Shown piece by piece: positions 45,815 through 54,693 of a stretch of DNA of 64,000 nt. The stretch comes from Ponticoccus alexandrii (GTDB lineage: Bacteria > Pseudomonadota > Alphaproteobacteria > Rhodobacterales > Rhodobacteraceae): positions 2,542,001 to 2,606,000 of the forward strand of contig NZ_CP047166.1 of NCBI RefSeq assembly GCF_016806125.1, in the 5' to 3' direction. The notes under the pieces were generated by a model. It did not search any database. It worked only from the letters and a program-made list of their open reading frames with translations, and was not told the DNA's origin. The position numbers and the translations under genes were made by a program. Numbering within the stretch: the stretch's first letter is position 1; each line of letters begins with the position of its first letter.

Positions 45815-46222
45815 TCAGTTGGAGGGCGCGGCGCCCGCCTCGGCACAGTCGATCAGGGCGTTGCCGGAAAACCCGTCGGCCCATGTTTCGCTGTAAAGGT
45901 ACTTTCCGTCACCCCGTGGCGACAGGCTGAAGTCGTAGTGGTCCTCGCTGTCGGTCGCAAAGGCATGGCGGCAGCCCGCGTCGAGGTAATCGGCGCATTG
46001 CCCGCGGTCGTCGGTCGGCTCGATCTCGCCACTTTCGCTGGTGGCCTGAATGCGGTAGCGCGGGCCCTCGAATTCGAAGCGCAGGGCGTAGGTCTCGTGA
46101 GTGCCGTCCTCGTTATAGAACCGCATGGTTCCGGAGCACTGGGTCAGGGTGTCGAACCCCGCCAATCCCGCCGTGCCGCAAAGCGCCATGGCCGCCGCCA
46201 GTATCCCGATCCGTACCGTCAT
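45815..46222 (-). CDS. Hypothetical exported protein with cysteines
   Basis: 135 residues with a signal peptide (R-I-G-I-L-A-A-A-M-A-L-C-G-T-A-G-L-A). The mature part has Q-C-S-G-T-M-R-F-Y, G-Q-C-A-D-Y, A-G-C-R-H and D-C-A-E-A, so two disulfides are possible in the periplasm. No family recognised. It overlaps the alkA-like gene by 4 bases at its start (ATGA), so the two are co-translated. Confidence 0.8.
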   Translation of the reverse strand: MTVRIGILAAAMALCGTAGLAGFDTLTQCSGTMRFYNEDGTHETYALRFEFEGPRYRIQATSESGEIEPTDDRGQCADYLDAGCRHAFATDSEDHYDFSLSPRGDGKYLYSETWADGFSGNALIDCAEAGAAPSN

Positions 46223-46860
46223 GCGATCCCCTCGCGCTGCTTCATGACATGGTAATAGGCCCAGAGTACCCGCGCGGCAACCGATCGCCAGGGCGACCAG
46301 GCCTCGGCCATCTGCCGCAGGACCTTTTCCCGGGGCCGCTCGGTCAGGTCGAACAAAAGCCGGGCGCCTTCCTGCAGGGCCAGATCCCCGGGCGCGAAGA
46401 CATCGGCCCGGCCCAGCGAGAACATCGCGTAGATCTCTGCCGTCCAGATGCCGATCCCCTTCACCGCGACCAACTGCCGGGTCACCTCTGTCGAGGGCAG
46501 GTCGCGCAGGGCGTCGTAGTCGATCCCCGCCTCGGCAAGCGCCACCGCGTAGCGCGCCTTCTGCCGCGAGAGCCCAAGCCCCCGCAGCGCCTCTTCGCCG
46601 CTGGCAAGGATCGCCTCAGGCGTGGTCTGGCCCGCCTCTTCGAGCCGCGCCCAGATCGCGCGGGCCGATGCGACAGAGACCTGCTGGCTGGTGATCGCGC
46701 TCAGCAACTGGGCAAAGCCGTCGTCGCGCAGGCGCAGGGGCAGCGGCCCGGTCATCTCCAGCGCGGCGGCAAAACGCGGGTCTCGGGCGGCCAGCCATGC
46801 CGCGCCCTCGGCAACGCAGGCGTCGCCCCGGATGATCCGCTCTGCGTGACCTGTCTCCAT
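46219..46860 (-). CDS. DNA-3-methyladenine glycosylase II, AlkA-like
   Basis: 213 residues from ATG 46860 (AGGA 5 bases upstream). HhH-GPD fold: A-I-T-S-Q-Q-V-S-V-A-S-A, the hairpin V-K-G-I-G-I-W-T-A-E-I-Y, then D-V-F-A-P-G-D-L-A-L with the catalytic Asp. It removes alkylated bases in base-excision repair. It is the short form lacking the AlkA N-terminal domain. The following exported-protein gene overlaps it. The MFS gene at 47130 is divergent. Confidence 0.94.
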   Translation of the reverse strand: METGHAERIIRGDACVAEGAAWLAARDPRFAAALEMTGPLPLRLRDDGFAQLLSAITSQQVSVASARAIWARLEEAGQTTPEAILASGEEALRGLGLSRQKARYAVALAEAGIDYDALRDLPSTEVTRQLVAVKGIGIWTAEIYAMFSLGRADVFAPGDLALQEGARLLFDLTERPREKVLRQMAEAWSPWRSVAARVLWAYYHVMKQREGIA

Positions 46861-47129
46861 ACCGTCCTGAGTGCCGCCCGCGGGATGCGCCGTCAACCCG
46901 GCTCCTGCGGCATCGACCGTCCTGCCACGCGCCGGAAGGCATCCAGCGCGCTTTGGCAGATGCCGCCCGCGCGTTTCGGATTTCGCCGCCCGCACTCTGC
47001 TATCCCTGCTGCTCGCAGGCTTCGCCGCTGCCGCCCGCAGGCTTGTGCTCTTGCTGCCCGCACGCATGGGCAGCGGACGCGCGCGCTTCGGCCCTTGCGG
47101 CCCGCGCCGCCCGGGCCTACGCATTCAGC

Positions 47130-48356
47130 ATGAGCGATACGACCCTTCCCGCCCCCGACGACTCCCGCGCGCGCCGCAACGTGGCCGTGCTGGTCTGCGC
47201 ACAGGCCTTCCTTGGCGCGCAGATGCCGATGATCTTCGTGATCGGGGGCCTCGCGGGCCAGTCCCTTGCCTCGAACCCCTGCTTCGCCACGCTGCCGATC
47301 TCGATGATCGTGCTGGGCTCGATGCTGGCGGCGACACCGGTTTCGGCGATCATGCAGCGCTTCGGGCGGCGGGCCGGGTTCACGCTGGGCGCATTGGCGG
47401 GCGCCGTCGGCGGCGCGATCGGCGCGATCGGGCTCTATCACGCCTCTTTCCCGCTGTTCCTCTTGGGGTCGCTGATCACCGGGATCTACATGTCGGCGCA
47501 GGGCTTCTACCGCTTCGCCGCCAGCGACACGGCCAGCGACGCCTTCCGGCCCAAGGCGATCTCTTACGTCATGGCGGGCGGGCTGGCCTCGGCCATCATC
47601 GGCCCGCAGCTGGTGAAGTTCACGGCGGATGCCTACGTCATCCCCTTCCTCGGCACCTATGGCGCGATCATCGCCATCAACCTGATCGGCGCGCTGCTGT
47701 TCCTCTTCCTCGACATCCCGCGCCCGCCGGTGCCGTCTGAGGACGCGCCCAAGGGCCGCTCGCGGATGGAGTTGCTCAAGACACCCCGGATCGCCGTCGC
47801 GGTGATCTGCGGCATGGTCTCTTACGCGCTGATGAACCTCGTGATGACCTCGACACCGCTGGCGGTGGTCGGCTGCGGCTTCGACAAGGGCGACGCGGCG
47901 GATGTCGTCACCGCCCACGTCCTCGCGATGTTCGTGCCCTCGTTCTTCACCGGCCACCTGATCGCCCGATTCGGGGTGGAAAAGATCATGGCGGCGGGCC
48001 TCTTGATCCTCGCGGGCGCAGGCGCCGTCGCGCTCTCGGGCGTCGCGCTGGAGCAGTTCTTCGTCGCGCTGATCCTTCTGGGGCTTGGCTGGAACTTCGG
48101 CTTCATCGGGGCCACGACGATGCTGGCCGGCGCCCATGAGGCGCATGAGCGTGGCCGCATGCAGGGCCTCAACGACCTGCTGGTCTTCGGCGGCGTGACC
48201 ATGGCCTCGCTCGCTTCGGGTGGGCTGATGAACTGCTCGGGCGGGACCGCGCAGCAGGGTTGGCTTGCGGTCAACCTCGCCATGGCGCCCTTCCTCGTGC
48301 TGGCAGGCGGCGCGCTGATCTGGCTGGTGCTACGCCCCAAGGACTCGGCGGCCTGA
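47130..48356 (+). CDS. MFS transporter
   Basis: 408 residues from ATG 47130. Twelve predicted helices; motif A-like segment Q-R-F-G-R-R-A-G-F-T-L-G after TM2 and I-A-R-F-G-V-E-K-I-M between TM8 and TM9. The build resembles the YfkF/COG2814-like drug or metabolite exporters. Substrate unknown. It is divergent from the alkA-like gene with a 269-base gap. Confidence 0.9.
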   Translation: MSDTTLPAPDDSRARRNVAVLVCAQAFLGAQMPMIFVIGGLAGQSLASNPCFATLPISMIVLGSMLAATPVSAIMQRFGRRAGFTLGALAGAVGGAIGAIGLYHASFPLFLLGSLITGIYMSAQGFYRFAASDTASDAFRPKAISYVMAGGLASAIIGPQLVKFTADAYVIPFLGTYGAIIAINLIGALLFLFLDIPRPPVPSEDAPKGRSRMELLKTPRIAVAVICGMVSYALMNLVMTSTPLAVVGCGFDKGDAADVVTAHVLAMFVPSFFTGHLIARFGVEKIMAAGLLILAGAGAVALSGVALEQFFVALILLGLGWNFGFIGATTMLAGAHEAHERGRMQGLNDLLVFGGVTMASLASGGLMNCSGGTAQQGWLAVNLAMAPFLVLAGGALIWLVLRPKDSAA

Positions 48357-48640
48357 GACAGGGCGCCAGGCCCTCGCAGCGCGACAGGACCTGACGCCCC
48401 GTGGGGGCCGCTGTCCGGTGTCACTGGCTGGCGATGATCGGGCGGCACGCCATCCACGTTCAGCGGCTGGCGAACGGTGGCATGAAACCCGCGCTGATGG
48501 GTCCAGACACCAACCCTTAAGGCCAAGAGGCTCCAACGGACCGCCGCGCATGTGGCCTGTCGGGATGCCTGACGCGCGTATGCAAGTGCTCTTCGCCCTA
48601 CCAACGCCGTCCGGCGTCCCACAAGCGACCACGCGCTCCC
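48357..48640. other. 284-base gap between convergent genes; no gene seen
   Basis: It contains GC-rich imperfect inverted repeats (for example GGGCGCCAGGCC near 48361), but no T-run terminator, RNA gene or credible ORF. Confidence 0.3.
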
Positions 48641-49423
48641 CTACCAGCGTCCCGTCATCCCGACCCACAGCCAGCGCGCCCGTTCCGCCGCCGGTGACGG
48701 CATCAGGGTGCCCTCTGCGACCCTTCGGGGATCCTCGACCGCGCGGCGCAACACCGGCGCGGCCATCGCCGCCGCCAGCAGCGCGGGCCGGGCTGCCGCA
48801 ACCACCGTCGCGCGCAGACTACGCGCTTCGGCCAGCCGCTCCAGCCCCAGCCGCGCCAGATCCGCCACCGCCTCGGGACGCCCGTCCGGCAGCGGCAGCT
48901 TGCCGCGCGCTTCCAGCTCCGGCACCGCGCGTAGGTAGGCCGCAAGGGCCGAAGCCGTCCCCAGCCCCAGCGCCGCCCGCCCGTCGCGATCCCCGAGCGC
49001 ACGCGCCGCCGCCTGCATCAGACCGCCCCCGGTGGCGGCGAGATAAGCCATCAGCGCGCCCCGGTTGGCAAAGGGCGCCTTTTCGATGTCCAGCCTGCGC
49101 GCCTCGACCACCCCGTCCAGCAGCGCGGCACCTTCGGCGTCCAGCACCTGCGCGAGCGGTGTCACCACCTCGTGGCGCCGCACCGCCCCGCCCGCCCGGA
49201 TCTCTTCCAGCGCGTCGCGCCACCATTGCAGCCGCATCTCGGCGATCATCGGCTCTGCGGTGACCCAGGGCGCGCGCGCCACCTCGACGTTGAATGCATA
49301 GATCGGAAACAGCACCGCGCGGGCCGCAACCGGCGCCGCCATGGCCGCGTGAAAGCGCTCCGGGTCGGCGCGCTGCACCAGTTCGGCACAGGCATGAAGG
49401 TCGGTGCCGGGCGCGATGATCAC
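48641..49423 (-). CDS. Squalene/phytoene synthase family protein
   Basis: 260 residues. It has A-V-L-F-P-I-Y-A-F-N-V-E-V-A-R-A, then R-L-Q-W-W-R-D-A-L-E-E-I, and L-D-I-E-K-A-P-F-A-N-R, but not the paired D-x-x-x-D motifs of true phytoene synthases. This is the NDUFAF6-like branch found in many alphaproteobacteria, linked in eukaryotes to respiratory complex I assembly. No carotenoid genes are nearby. The real role here is unknown. Confidence 0.87.
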   Translation of the reverse strand: MIIAPGTDLHACAELVQRADPERFHAAMAAPVAARAVLFPIYAFNVEVARAPWVTAEPMIAEMRLQWWRDALEEIRAGGAVRRHEVVTPLAQVLDAEGAALLDGVVEARRLDIEKAPFANRGALMAYLAATGGGLMQAAARALGDRDGRAALGLGTASALAAYLRAVPELEARGKLPLPDGRPEAVADLARLGLERLAEARSLRATVVAAARPALLAAAMAAPVLRRAVEDPRRVAEGTLMPSPAAERARWLWVGMTGRW

Positions 49424-49520
49424 GGCATGTGCCTCCGGGGGCCGGACGGCCCGCGCAGGCGGGCCGCAATCGGTCCCTTTCCCTGCCCGGACCCCAACGG
49501 CCTGATGCCACCCGCCGCCA

Positions 49521-51134
49521 TCACGCCCCCGCGCGGACCAGCTTCCAGCGGACCGCGTCCAGCAGCGCCTCGAAGGAGGCGTCGACGATGTTCGCGCTGA
49601 CGCCCACGGTGGCCCAGCGGCGGCCCTCTCCGTCCTCGCTGTCGATGATGACGCGCGTCACGGCCTCTGTCCCGCCCTGCGTGATGCGGACCTTGAAGTC
49701 CACCAGCCGCATGTCGTCGATCAGCTCCTGATAGCGGCCCAGATCCTTGGCCAGCGCCTTGGACAGCGCGTTCACGGGACCCCGGTCGCAGCCTTCCTCG
49801 TCCATCGACTCGGAGACCGACAGCTTCTTCTCGCCGTCGACCTTCAGCACCACGACCGCCTCGGAGAGCGAGACCATGCGGTCGTACTTGTTCTTCCGGC
49901 GCTCGACCGTGACACGGTAGCGTTTGACCTCGAAGAAGTCGGGCAGCATCCCCAGTTCCGACCGCGCCAGCAGTTCGAAGGAGGCCTGCGCGGTGTCGTA
50001 GGAATAGCCTTCCGCCTCACGCGTCTTGATCAGGTCGAGGATGCGCGCCAGCGCCGGGTTGCCCGGTTCGACCTCCAGCCCCGCCTCGGCGAGGCGGCGG
50101 CGCAGGTTCGACTGCCCCGCCTGGTTCGACATGGGCACGACGCGGCGGTTTCCGACCACGCCCGGGTCGATGTGTTCGTAGGTGGTGGGGTCCTTGAGGA
50201 TGGCGCTGGCGTGCAGCCCCGCCTTGTGCGCAAAGGCCGAAGAGCCGACATAGGCCATCTGCCGCATCGGCACCCGGTTGAGGATGTCGTCCAGCATCCG
50301 GCTGGTGCGGGTCAGCCCCTCCAGCGCCTCCATGCTGACGCCGGTCTCATAGGCCGAGGCATAGGGCTCCTTCAACAGCAGCGTCGGGATCAGCGAGGTG
50401 AGGTTGGCATTGCCGCAGCGCTCGCCCAGCCCGTTCAGCGTGCCCTGCACCTGCCGCGCGCCCGCGTCCACGGCGGCGAGGCTGCCCGCCACGGCGTTCT
50501 CGGTGTCGTTGTGGGTGTGGATGCCAAGGCTGTCGCCGGGAATGCCCGCCGCGATGACGTCGCGCACGATCTGCCCGATTTCATGCGGCAATGTCCCGCC
50601 ATTGGTGTCGCAAAGCACGATCCAGCGGGCGCCGGCGTCCTGCGCGGCCTTCAGGCACTCCAGCGCGTAGTCCGGCTTCGCCTTGTAGCCGTCGAAGAAA
50701 TGTTCCGCGTCCAGCAGCGCCTCGCGCCCCTGCGCCACCAGATGCGCGACGGAGGCGCGGATGTTCTCGACGTTCTCCTCCAGCGTGATGCCAAGCGCCG
50801 TGGTGACGTGGAAGTCATGCGTCTTGCCGACGAGGCAGACCGAGGAGGTGCCCGCGTTCATCACCGCCGCGAGGACGTCGTCGTTCTCGGCGGAGCGGCC
50901 CGCCCGCTTGGTCATCCCGAAGGCGGTCAGCGTGGCGCGGGTCTGCCCGACCTCCTCGAAGAAGGCGCTGTCCGTGGGGTTCGCCCCGGGCCAGCCGCCC
51001 TCGATATGATCGACGCCCAAGCGGTCGAGCGCCTCGGCGATCCGGAGCTTCTCGGCGGTGGAGAACTGCACGCCCTGCGTCTGCTGCCCATCGCGCAGCG
51101 TGGTATCGTAAAGGTAGAGGCGTTCGCGGGTCAT
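49521..51134 (-). CDS. cimA: Citramalate synthase
   Basis: 537 residues. It starts Y-L-Y-D-T-T-L-R-D-G-Q-Q-T-Q-G-V-Q-F-S and has the metal-binding G-I-H-T-H-N-D-T and Q-G-T-L-N-G-L-G-E-R-C-G-N-A-N-L, then H-K-A-G-L-H-A-S-A-I, and a C-terminal LeuA-type regulatory domain. Length and the G-Q-Q-T opening favour citramalate synthase (pyruvate + acetyl-CoA, threonine-independent isoleucine route) over 2-isopropylmalate synthase. The upstream region has strong inverted repeats and a TTGACA element. Confidence 0.92.
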   Translation of the reverse strand: MTRERLYLYDTTLRDGQQTQGVQFSTAEKLRIAEALDRLGVDHIEGGWPGANPTDSAFFEEVGQTRATLTAFGMTKRAGRSAENDDVLAAVMNAGTSSVCLVGKTHDFHVTTALGITLEENVENIRASVAHLVAQGREALLDAEHFFDGYKAKPDYALECLKAAQDAGARWIVLCDTNGGTLPHEIGQIVRDVIAAGIPGDSLGIHTHNDTENAVAGSLAAVDAGARQVQGTLNGLGERCGNANLTSLIPTLLLKEPYASAYETGVSMEALEGLTRTSRMLDDILNRVPMRQMAYVGSSAFAHKAGLHASAILKDPTTYEHIDPGVVGNRRVVPMSNQAGQSNLRRRLAEAGLEVEPGNPALARILDLIKTREAEGYSYDTAQASFELLARSELGMLPDFFEVKRYRVTVERRKNKYDRMVSLSEAVVVLKVDGEKKLSVSESMDEEGCDRGPVNALSKALAKDLGRYQELIDDMRLVDFKVRITQGGTEAVTRVIIDSEDGEGRRWATVGVSANIVDASFEALLDAVRWKLVRAGA

Positions 51135-51246
51135 GTGCGTGATCCTTGGTGGCGGGCGTCACGGCGGTTGCGCAGGCTGGAGGCGCGGCCTCGGGCGGGT
51201 GCGGCGCCCGCGGCGGGGGGGCCGACAGGTCGGGTGCGCAACCCAC

Positions 51247-51338
51247 CGGTAAAGGTGTTGGCACCCACGAATGACCGACTGTCAAAAAAAGTGCTGACTG
51301 GCATGAGCGGCAGGCTGTCGTGAAGCGTGCCAACAAGC
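51247..51338 (-). promoter_or_regulatory. Putative cimA promoter/leader with inverted repeats
   Basis: On the minus strand a TTGACA hexamer follows a T-run near 51290-51283, pointing at cimA. The inverted repeat TGTTGGCAC/GTGCCAACA (about 51259-51267 and 51327-51335) brackets it. The -10 element is not clear. This could be an operator or a leader structure. Confidence 0.4.
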
Positions 51339-51343
51339 GCGGA

Positions 51344-51420
51344 GGGCAGCCCCGGTCCGCGGGTGGGGGTGAAGCCCCCGCCCGGGGGGGCGGACGGGGG
51401 CTGCCCGGCCTGTGGCCGGG
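51344..51420. terminator. Large GC hairpin pair downstream of cysS
   Basis: GGGCAGCCCC (51344-51353) pairs with GGGGCTGCCC (51397-51406), with inner pairing GTCCGC/GCGGAC and an inner GGGGG/CCCCC stem. A second stem CCCGGCC/GGCCGGG is at 51404-51420. It begins 22 bases after the cysS stop in transcript direction. No T-run, so termination is inferred from position only. Confidence 0.5.
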
Positions 51421-51441
51421 CGGGTTCTGCAAGGGGATGCG

Positions 51442-52896
51442 TCACAGCAGGCCCTCCAGTTTCGAGACGTCGAACCCCGCGCCCGGGACCAATTCCACGC
51501 CCTCTTTGGACATGCGCACCTCGAGCCCAGCTGCAATGAAGCCCTGCTTCAGCCGATCCACCTCGGAGAAGTCCTTGCTCTGCATGGCGTCGGCGCGGGC
51601 TTCTGAGAGATGTTCGGCGAACTTGTTCAGGTCGAGTTCAGCTTGGGCTTCATACCAGTCGCCAGTTTCCGGCAGGAGCAATCCGAGCAGATGCGCACTG
51701 GCCAGAAACTCGCCTTCCACCTCTGCCGCGCTTCGAACCATATCCTTGACCTGATGCTGTTCCCAGTACTGATGTTGCTTCAGATCATCCGCCATCAGCC
51801 CGAGCAGTGTCAGCGCCTTGGATGTGTTCAGGTCGGCGGAGAGTTCGTGCACGAGCGTCTCATTGGCGTTGGTAGGCGCGATGCCGGTCAGCAGCCCGCG
51901 CCACTTTCGCAACTTTTCTTCGGCCTCGCGTGCCTTCTCCGCCGTCCAGTCCATCGGCTTGCGGTAATGCGTCGACAGCATGACGAAGCGGATCACCTCT
52001 CCCGGCACGCCCTGATCCAGCAGGTCGCGGACGGTGAAGAAGTTGCCCAGAGACTTGGACATCTTCTTGCCCTCGACCTGCAGCATCTCGTTGTGCAGCC
52101 AGACCCGGGCAAAGTCGCCCTCGGGGTGGGCGCAGCAGCTTTGCGCGATCTCGTTCTCGTGGTGCGGGAACATCAGGTCGTTGCCGCCGCCGTGGATGTC
52201 GAAGCTCTCGCCCAGAAGCGCGTGGCTCATGGCCGAGCACTCGATATGCCAGCCCGGGCGGCCCCGGCCCCAGGGCGAGTCCCAGCCGGGCAACTCGTCC
52301 GAGGAGGGCTTCCACAACACGAAGTCCATTGGGTTCTTCTTGTAGGGCGCCACCTCGACCCGCGCGCCCGCGATCATGTCGTCCACAGAGCGCCCCGACA
52401 GCGCGCCATAGGCCTTGTAGCTGTCCACGGCGAAGAGCACATGCCCCTCTGCCTCGTAGGCATGGCCCCGCGTGATGAGATCCTTGATCATGGCGACCAT
52501 CTCGGCGATATAGCCGGTCGCGCGCGGCTCGTGATCGGGGCGCAGCGCGCCAAGCGCGTCCATGTCCGCGTGATACCAGCCGATGGTCTCGTCCGACCGC
52601 TCCTGCACCAGCGTTTCGAGCGTGCCCTCGGCCCCGGCCTTCTTGCGCTTAAGCGCGGTGTCGTTGATCTTGTCGTCCACGTCGGTGAAGTTGCGCACGT
52701 AGGTCACGGCAGCCTCGCCGTAGACATGCCGCAAGAGCCGGTAGAGCACATCGAAGACCAGCACGGGCCGCGCGTTGCCAAGGTGGGCACGGTCGTAGAC
52801 CGTGGGACCGCAGAGGTAGAGCCGCACATTCCCGGGATCGATCGGCGTGAAGGTCTCCTTCCGCCGGGTGCGGGTGTTTGTGAGCGTGATGTCCAT
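51442..52896 (-). CDS. cysS: Cysteinyl-tRNA synthetase
   Basis: 484 residues from ATG 52896 (AGGA upstream). Class I signatures: [17 protein letters not shown] (HIGH-like with zinc Cys), [23 protein letters not shown] and K-K-M-S-K-S. It charges tRNA-Cys. Transcribed toward cimA with a 307-base gap of structured DNA. Confidence 0.97.
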   Translation of the reverse strand: MDITLTNTRTRRKETFTPIDPGNVRLYLCGPTVYDRAHLGNARPVLVFDVLYRLLRHVYGEAAVTYVRNFTDVDDKINDTALKRKKAGAEGTLETLVQERSDETIGWYHADMDALGALRPDHEPRATGYIAEMVAMIKDLITRGHAYEAEGHVLFAVDSYKAYGALSGRSVDDMIAGARVEVAPYKKNPMDFVLWKPSSDELPGWDSPWGRGRPGWHIECSAMSHALLGESFDIHGGGNDLMFPHHENEIAQSCCAHPEGDFARVWLHNEMLQVEGKKMSKSLGNFFTVRDLLDQGVPGEVIRFVMLSTHYRKPMDWTAEKAREAEEKLRKWRGLLTGIAPTNANETLVHELSADLNTSKALTLLGLMADDLKQHQYWEQHQVKDMVRSAAEVEGEFLASAHLLGLLLPETGDWYEAQAELDLNKFAEHLSEARADAMQSKDFSEVDRLKQGFIAAGLEVRMSKEGVELVPGAGFDVSKLEGLL

Positions 52897-53120
52897 TGGC
52901 CCGGTCCTTCGCGTTGGTCGCGGCGGGCTTAGCAACTTCATCCGTCAGAGGGAATAGAAGACCGGCCCGCCATGGTCGGGGGGCCCGACCGTGGTCAGCA
53001 GATGATGCAAATGAGAATTGCGGTGGTCTTCATGACCCTAGGCCTTAGCAGGTTTCGCGGGGGCCGCCAAGCGCCGCGTGGCGCTTGCATTGCAGGTGAT
53101 CCCGGCGCAGCCTGAGCGCC

Positions 53121-53455
53121 ATGAGCCGCGAGACCGTCAACACGATCTGCCGGGCGCTGAATGGTCCCACCCCTGGGGCGGCGGGCACGATGCGTGGAAG
53201 ATAGGCGGCAAGATGTTCGCCTGCATCGGCTCGCAGGGTCTGGGCGTGGCGGTCAAGACGCCTTCGGTCGAGGAGGCAGAGGCGCTGATCGGCATGGAGC
53301 GAGCGGTGAAGGCGCCTTATTTCCACCGCTCATGGGTTCTGGTCGATTGGAACGCGGTGCCAGGGGACGAACTGCGCGCGCGGATCGAGACCTCTTACGG
53401 CATCGTCTTCGGCGGGCTGACCAAGAAGGCGCAGCGGGCCATCGCGGATGGCTGA
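53121..53455 (+). pseudogene. MmcQ/YjbR-family protein, frameshifted by a 10-bp loss
   Basis: The start M-S-R-E-T-V-N-T-I-C-R-A (from 53121) is in one frame and the rest, L-P-G-A-E-W-S-H-P-W-G-G-G-H-D-A-W-K-I-G-G-K-M-F-type sequence to Y-G-I-V-F-G-G-L-T-K-K-A-Q, is in another. The family reads straight through R-A-L-P-G-A-E. The DNA at the joint (53150-53159, CCGGGCGCTG) would restore the frame if this 10-mer were present twice, so a one-copy collapse of a direct repeat explains the shift. Function of the DNA-binding-like family is uncertain. An upstream GTG (53078) gives an open frame but not the family N-terminus. Confidence 0.75.
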
Positions 53456-53487
53456 TGTCACGCGGCCCGCCCGCCCCGCGCGGGAGC

Positions 53488-53507
53488 CGAATTCTTGGAA
53501 GAATTCG
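53488..53507. terminator. Hairpin between convergent genes
   Basis: CGAATTCTT-GG-AAGAATTCG: a 9-bp perfect stem between the mmcQ-like gene (+) and mltG (-). It shares the GAATTC core with the double hairpin at 28486-28504, also between convergent genes, suggesting a recurrent bidirectional terminator. Confidence 0.65.
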
Positions 53508-53519
53508 CCCCGCCCGGTC

Positions 53520-54677
53520 TCAGTTGTCGCGCGCCCGTTCCAGTGCCCGGTATGCGGCGACGTTGCTGTTGTGCTCGTCGAGGGTCACCGCGAAGTTGTG
53601 GCCATCCGCCGGGTTCAGCGTCTTCGCCACGAAGTAGCGGTAATCCGCCCCCGAGGGATTCAGCGCCGCCTCGATGGCCGCGCGGCCCGGGTTGGCGATG
53701 GGGGTCGGCGGCAGCCCGTCGATCACATAGGTGTTCCACGGCGTCGCACCGCGCAGTTCCGACTGCCTCAGACCCCGGCCCAGCGGGCCCTCGCCCTTGG
53801 TGATCCCGTAGATCACCGTCGGGTCGGTCTGCAGACGCATCCCCTGCTCCAGCCGGTTCACGAAGACGGAGGCAACGTCGAAGCGCTCCTGCGCGTTGCC
53901 GGTTTCCTTCTCGATGATCGAGGCGAGGATCAGCGCCTCTTCGGGGCTTTCCAGCGGCAGGCCGTCGGCGCGGTCCGCCCAGGCCTCGGCAAGGATCAGC
54001 TCCTGCGCCTGGCGCATCCGCTCGATCACGCTGGCGCGGGTGTCGCCCGGGGTGATCTCGTAGCTGTCCGGCGCAAGCGCGCCCTCTTCCGGCACCTCGA
54101 CCTCGCCTTCGAGGATGTCGACCTGCTTCAGCTCTTCGATGACCTGCCAGCTGGTCACGCCCTCGGCCAGCGCCACGCGGTAACGGGTGTCATTCGCCTC
54201 GCGCACGGCGGTGTAGACCTCGGGGACCTCGCCCTCGCCGGGCGTGAACTCGGCACGTTCCTCGTAGCGGCCAGTCTCGGGGTCGATCTCGCGGACCTCG
54301 ACCACGGCGCGGGTGATGCCGATGCGATAGACCACCTCGGTCCCGCACGTCGAGGCCCCGCCCCGGGTGACGATATCGACGATCTCGGACATCGAAGAAC
54401 CCTCGGGCACGAGGTAGGACCCGGCCTTCAGTTGCTGCGTGCGGTCGGTGTAATCCGCGCCCAGCCGGAACAGCAGGGCGCTGCTGACGGCACCCTGCCC
54501 CGACAAATTGTCGGAGACGCGGGACATGTTGGTGCCGCGCGGCACCTCGAGGCAGATCGGCGCCTGAAGCGGTCCCTCTGCGGAATATTCGTTCTGCGCC
54601 CAGAGCAGCAGCCCGCCGAAGAGGAAGACCGCGACGACCAGAAAGGTCAGCGCGTTCGAGGCAACATTGCGCCACAT
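53520..54677 (-). CDS. mltG: Endolytic peptidoglycan transglycosylase MltG
   Basis: 385 residues. One N-terminal transmembrane helix (A-L-T-F-L-V-V-A-V-F-L-F-G-G-L-L-L-W) is followed by a LysM-like region and the YceG domain with A-S-I-I-E-K-E-T-G-N-A (catalytic Glu), V-N-R-L-E-Q-G-M-R-L-Q-T-D-P-T-V-I-Y-G and Y-F-V-A-K. It cuts nascent glycan chains and so sets their length. It follows fabF by 16 bases on the same strand, a common pairing. Confidence 0.96.
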   Translation of the reverse strand: MWRNVASNALTFLVVAVFLFGGLLLWAQNEYSAEGPLQAPICLEVPRGTNMSRVSDNLSGQGAVSSALLFRLGADYTDRTQQLKAGSYLVPEGSSMSEIVDIVTRGGASTCGTEVVYRIGITRAVVEVREIDPETGRYEERAEFTPGEGEVPEVYTAVREANDTRYRVALAEGVTSWQVIEELKQVDILEGEVEVPEEGALAPDSYEITPGDTRASVIERMRQAQELILAEAWADRADGLPLESPEEALILASIIEKETGNAQERFDVASVFVNRLEQGMRLQTDPTVIYGITKGEGPLGRGLRQSELRGATPWNTYVIDGLPPTPIANPGRAAIEAALNPSGADYRYFVAKTLNPADGHNFAVTLDEHNSNVAAYRALERARDN

Positions 54678-54693
54678 CAGGTCAGTCTCCTGC

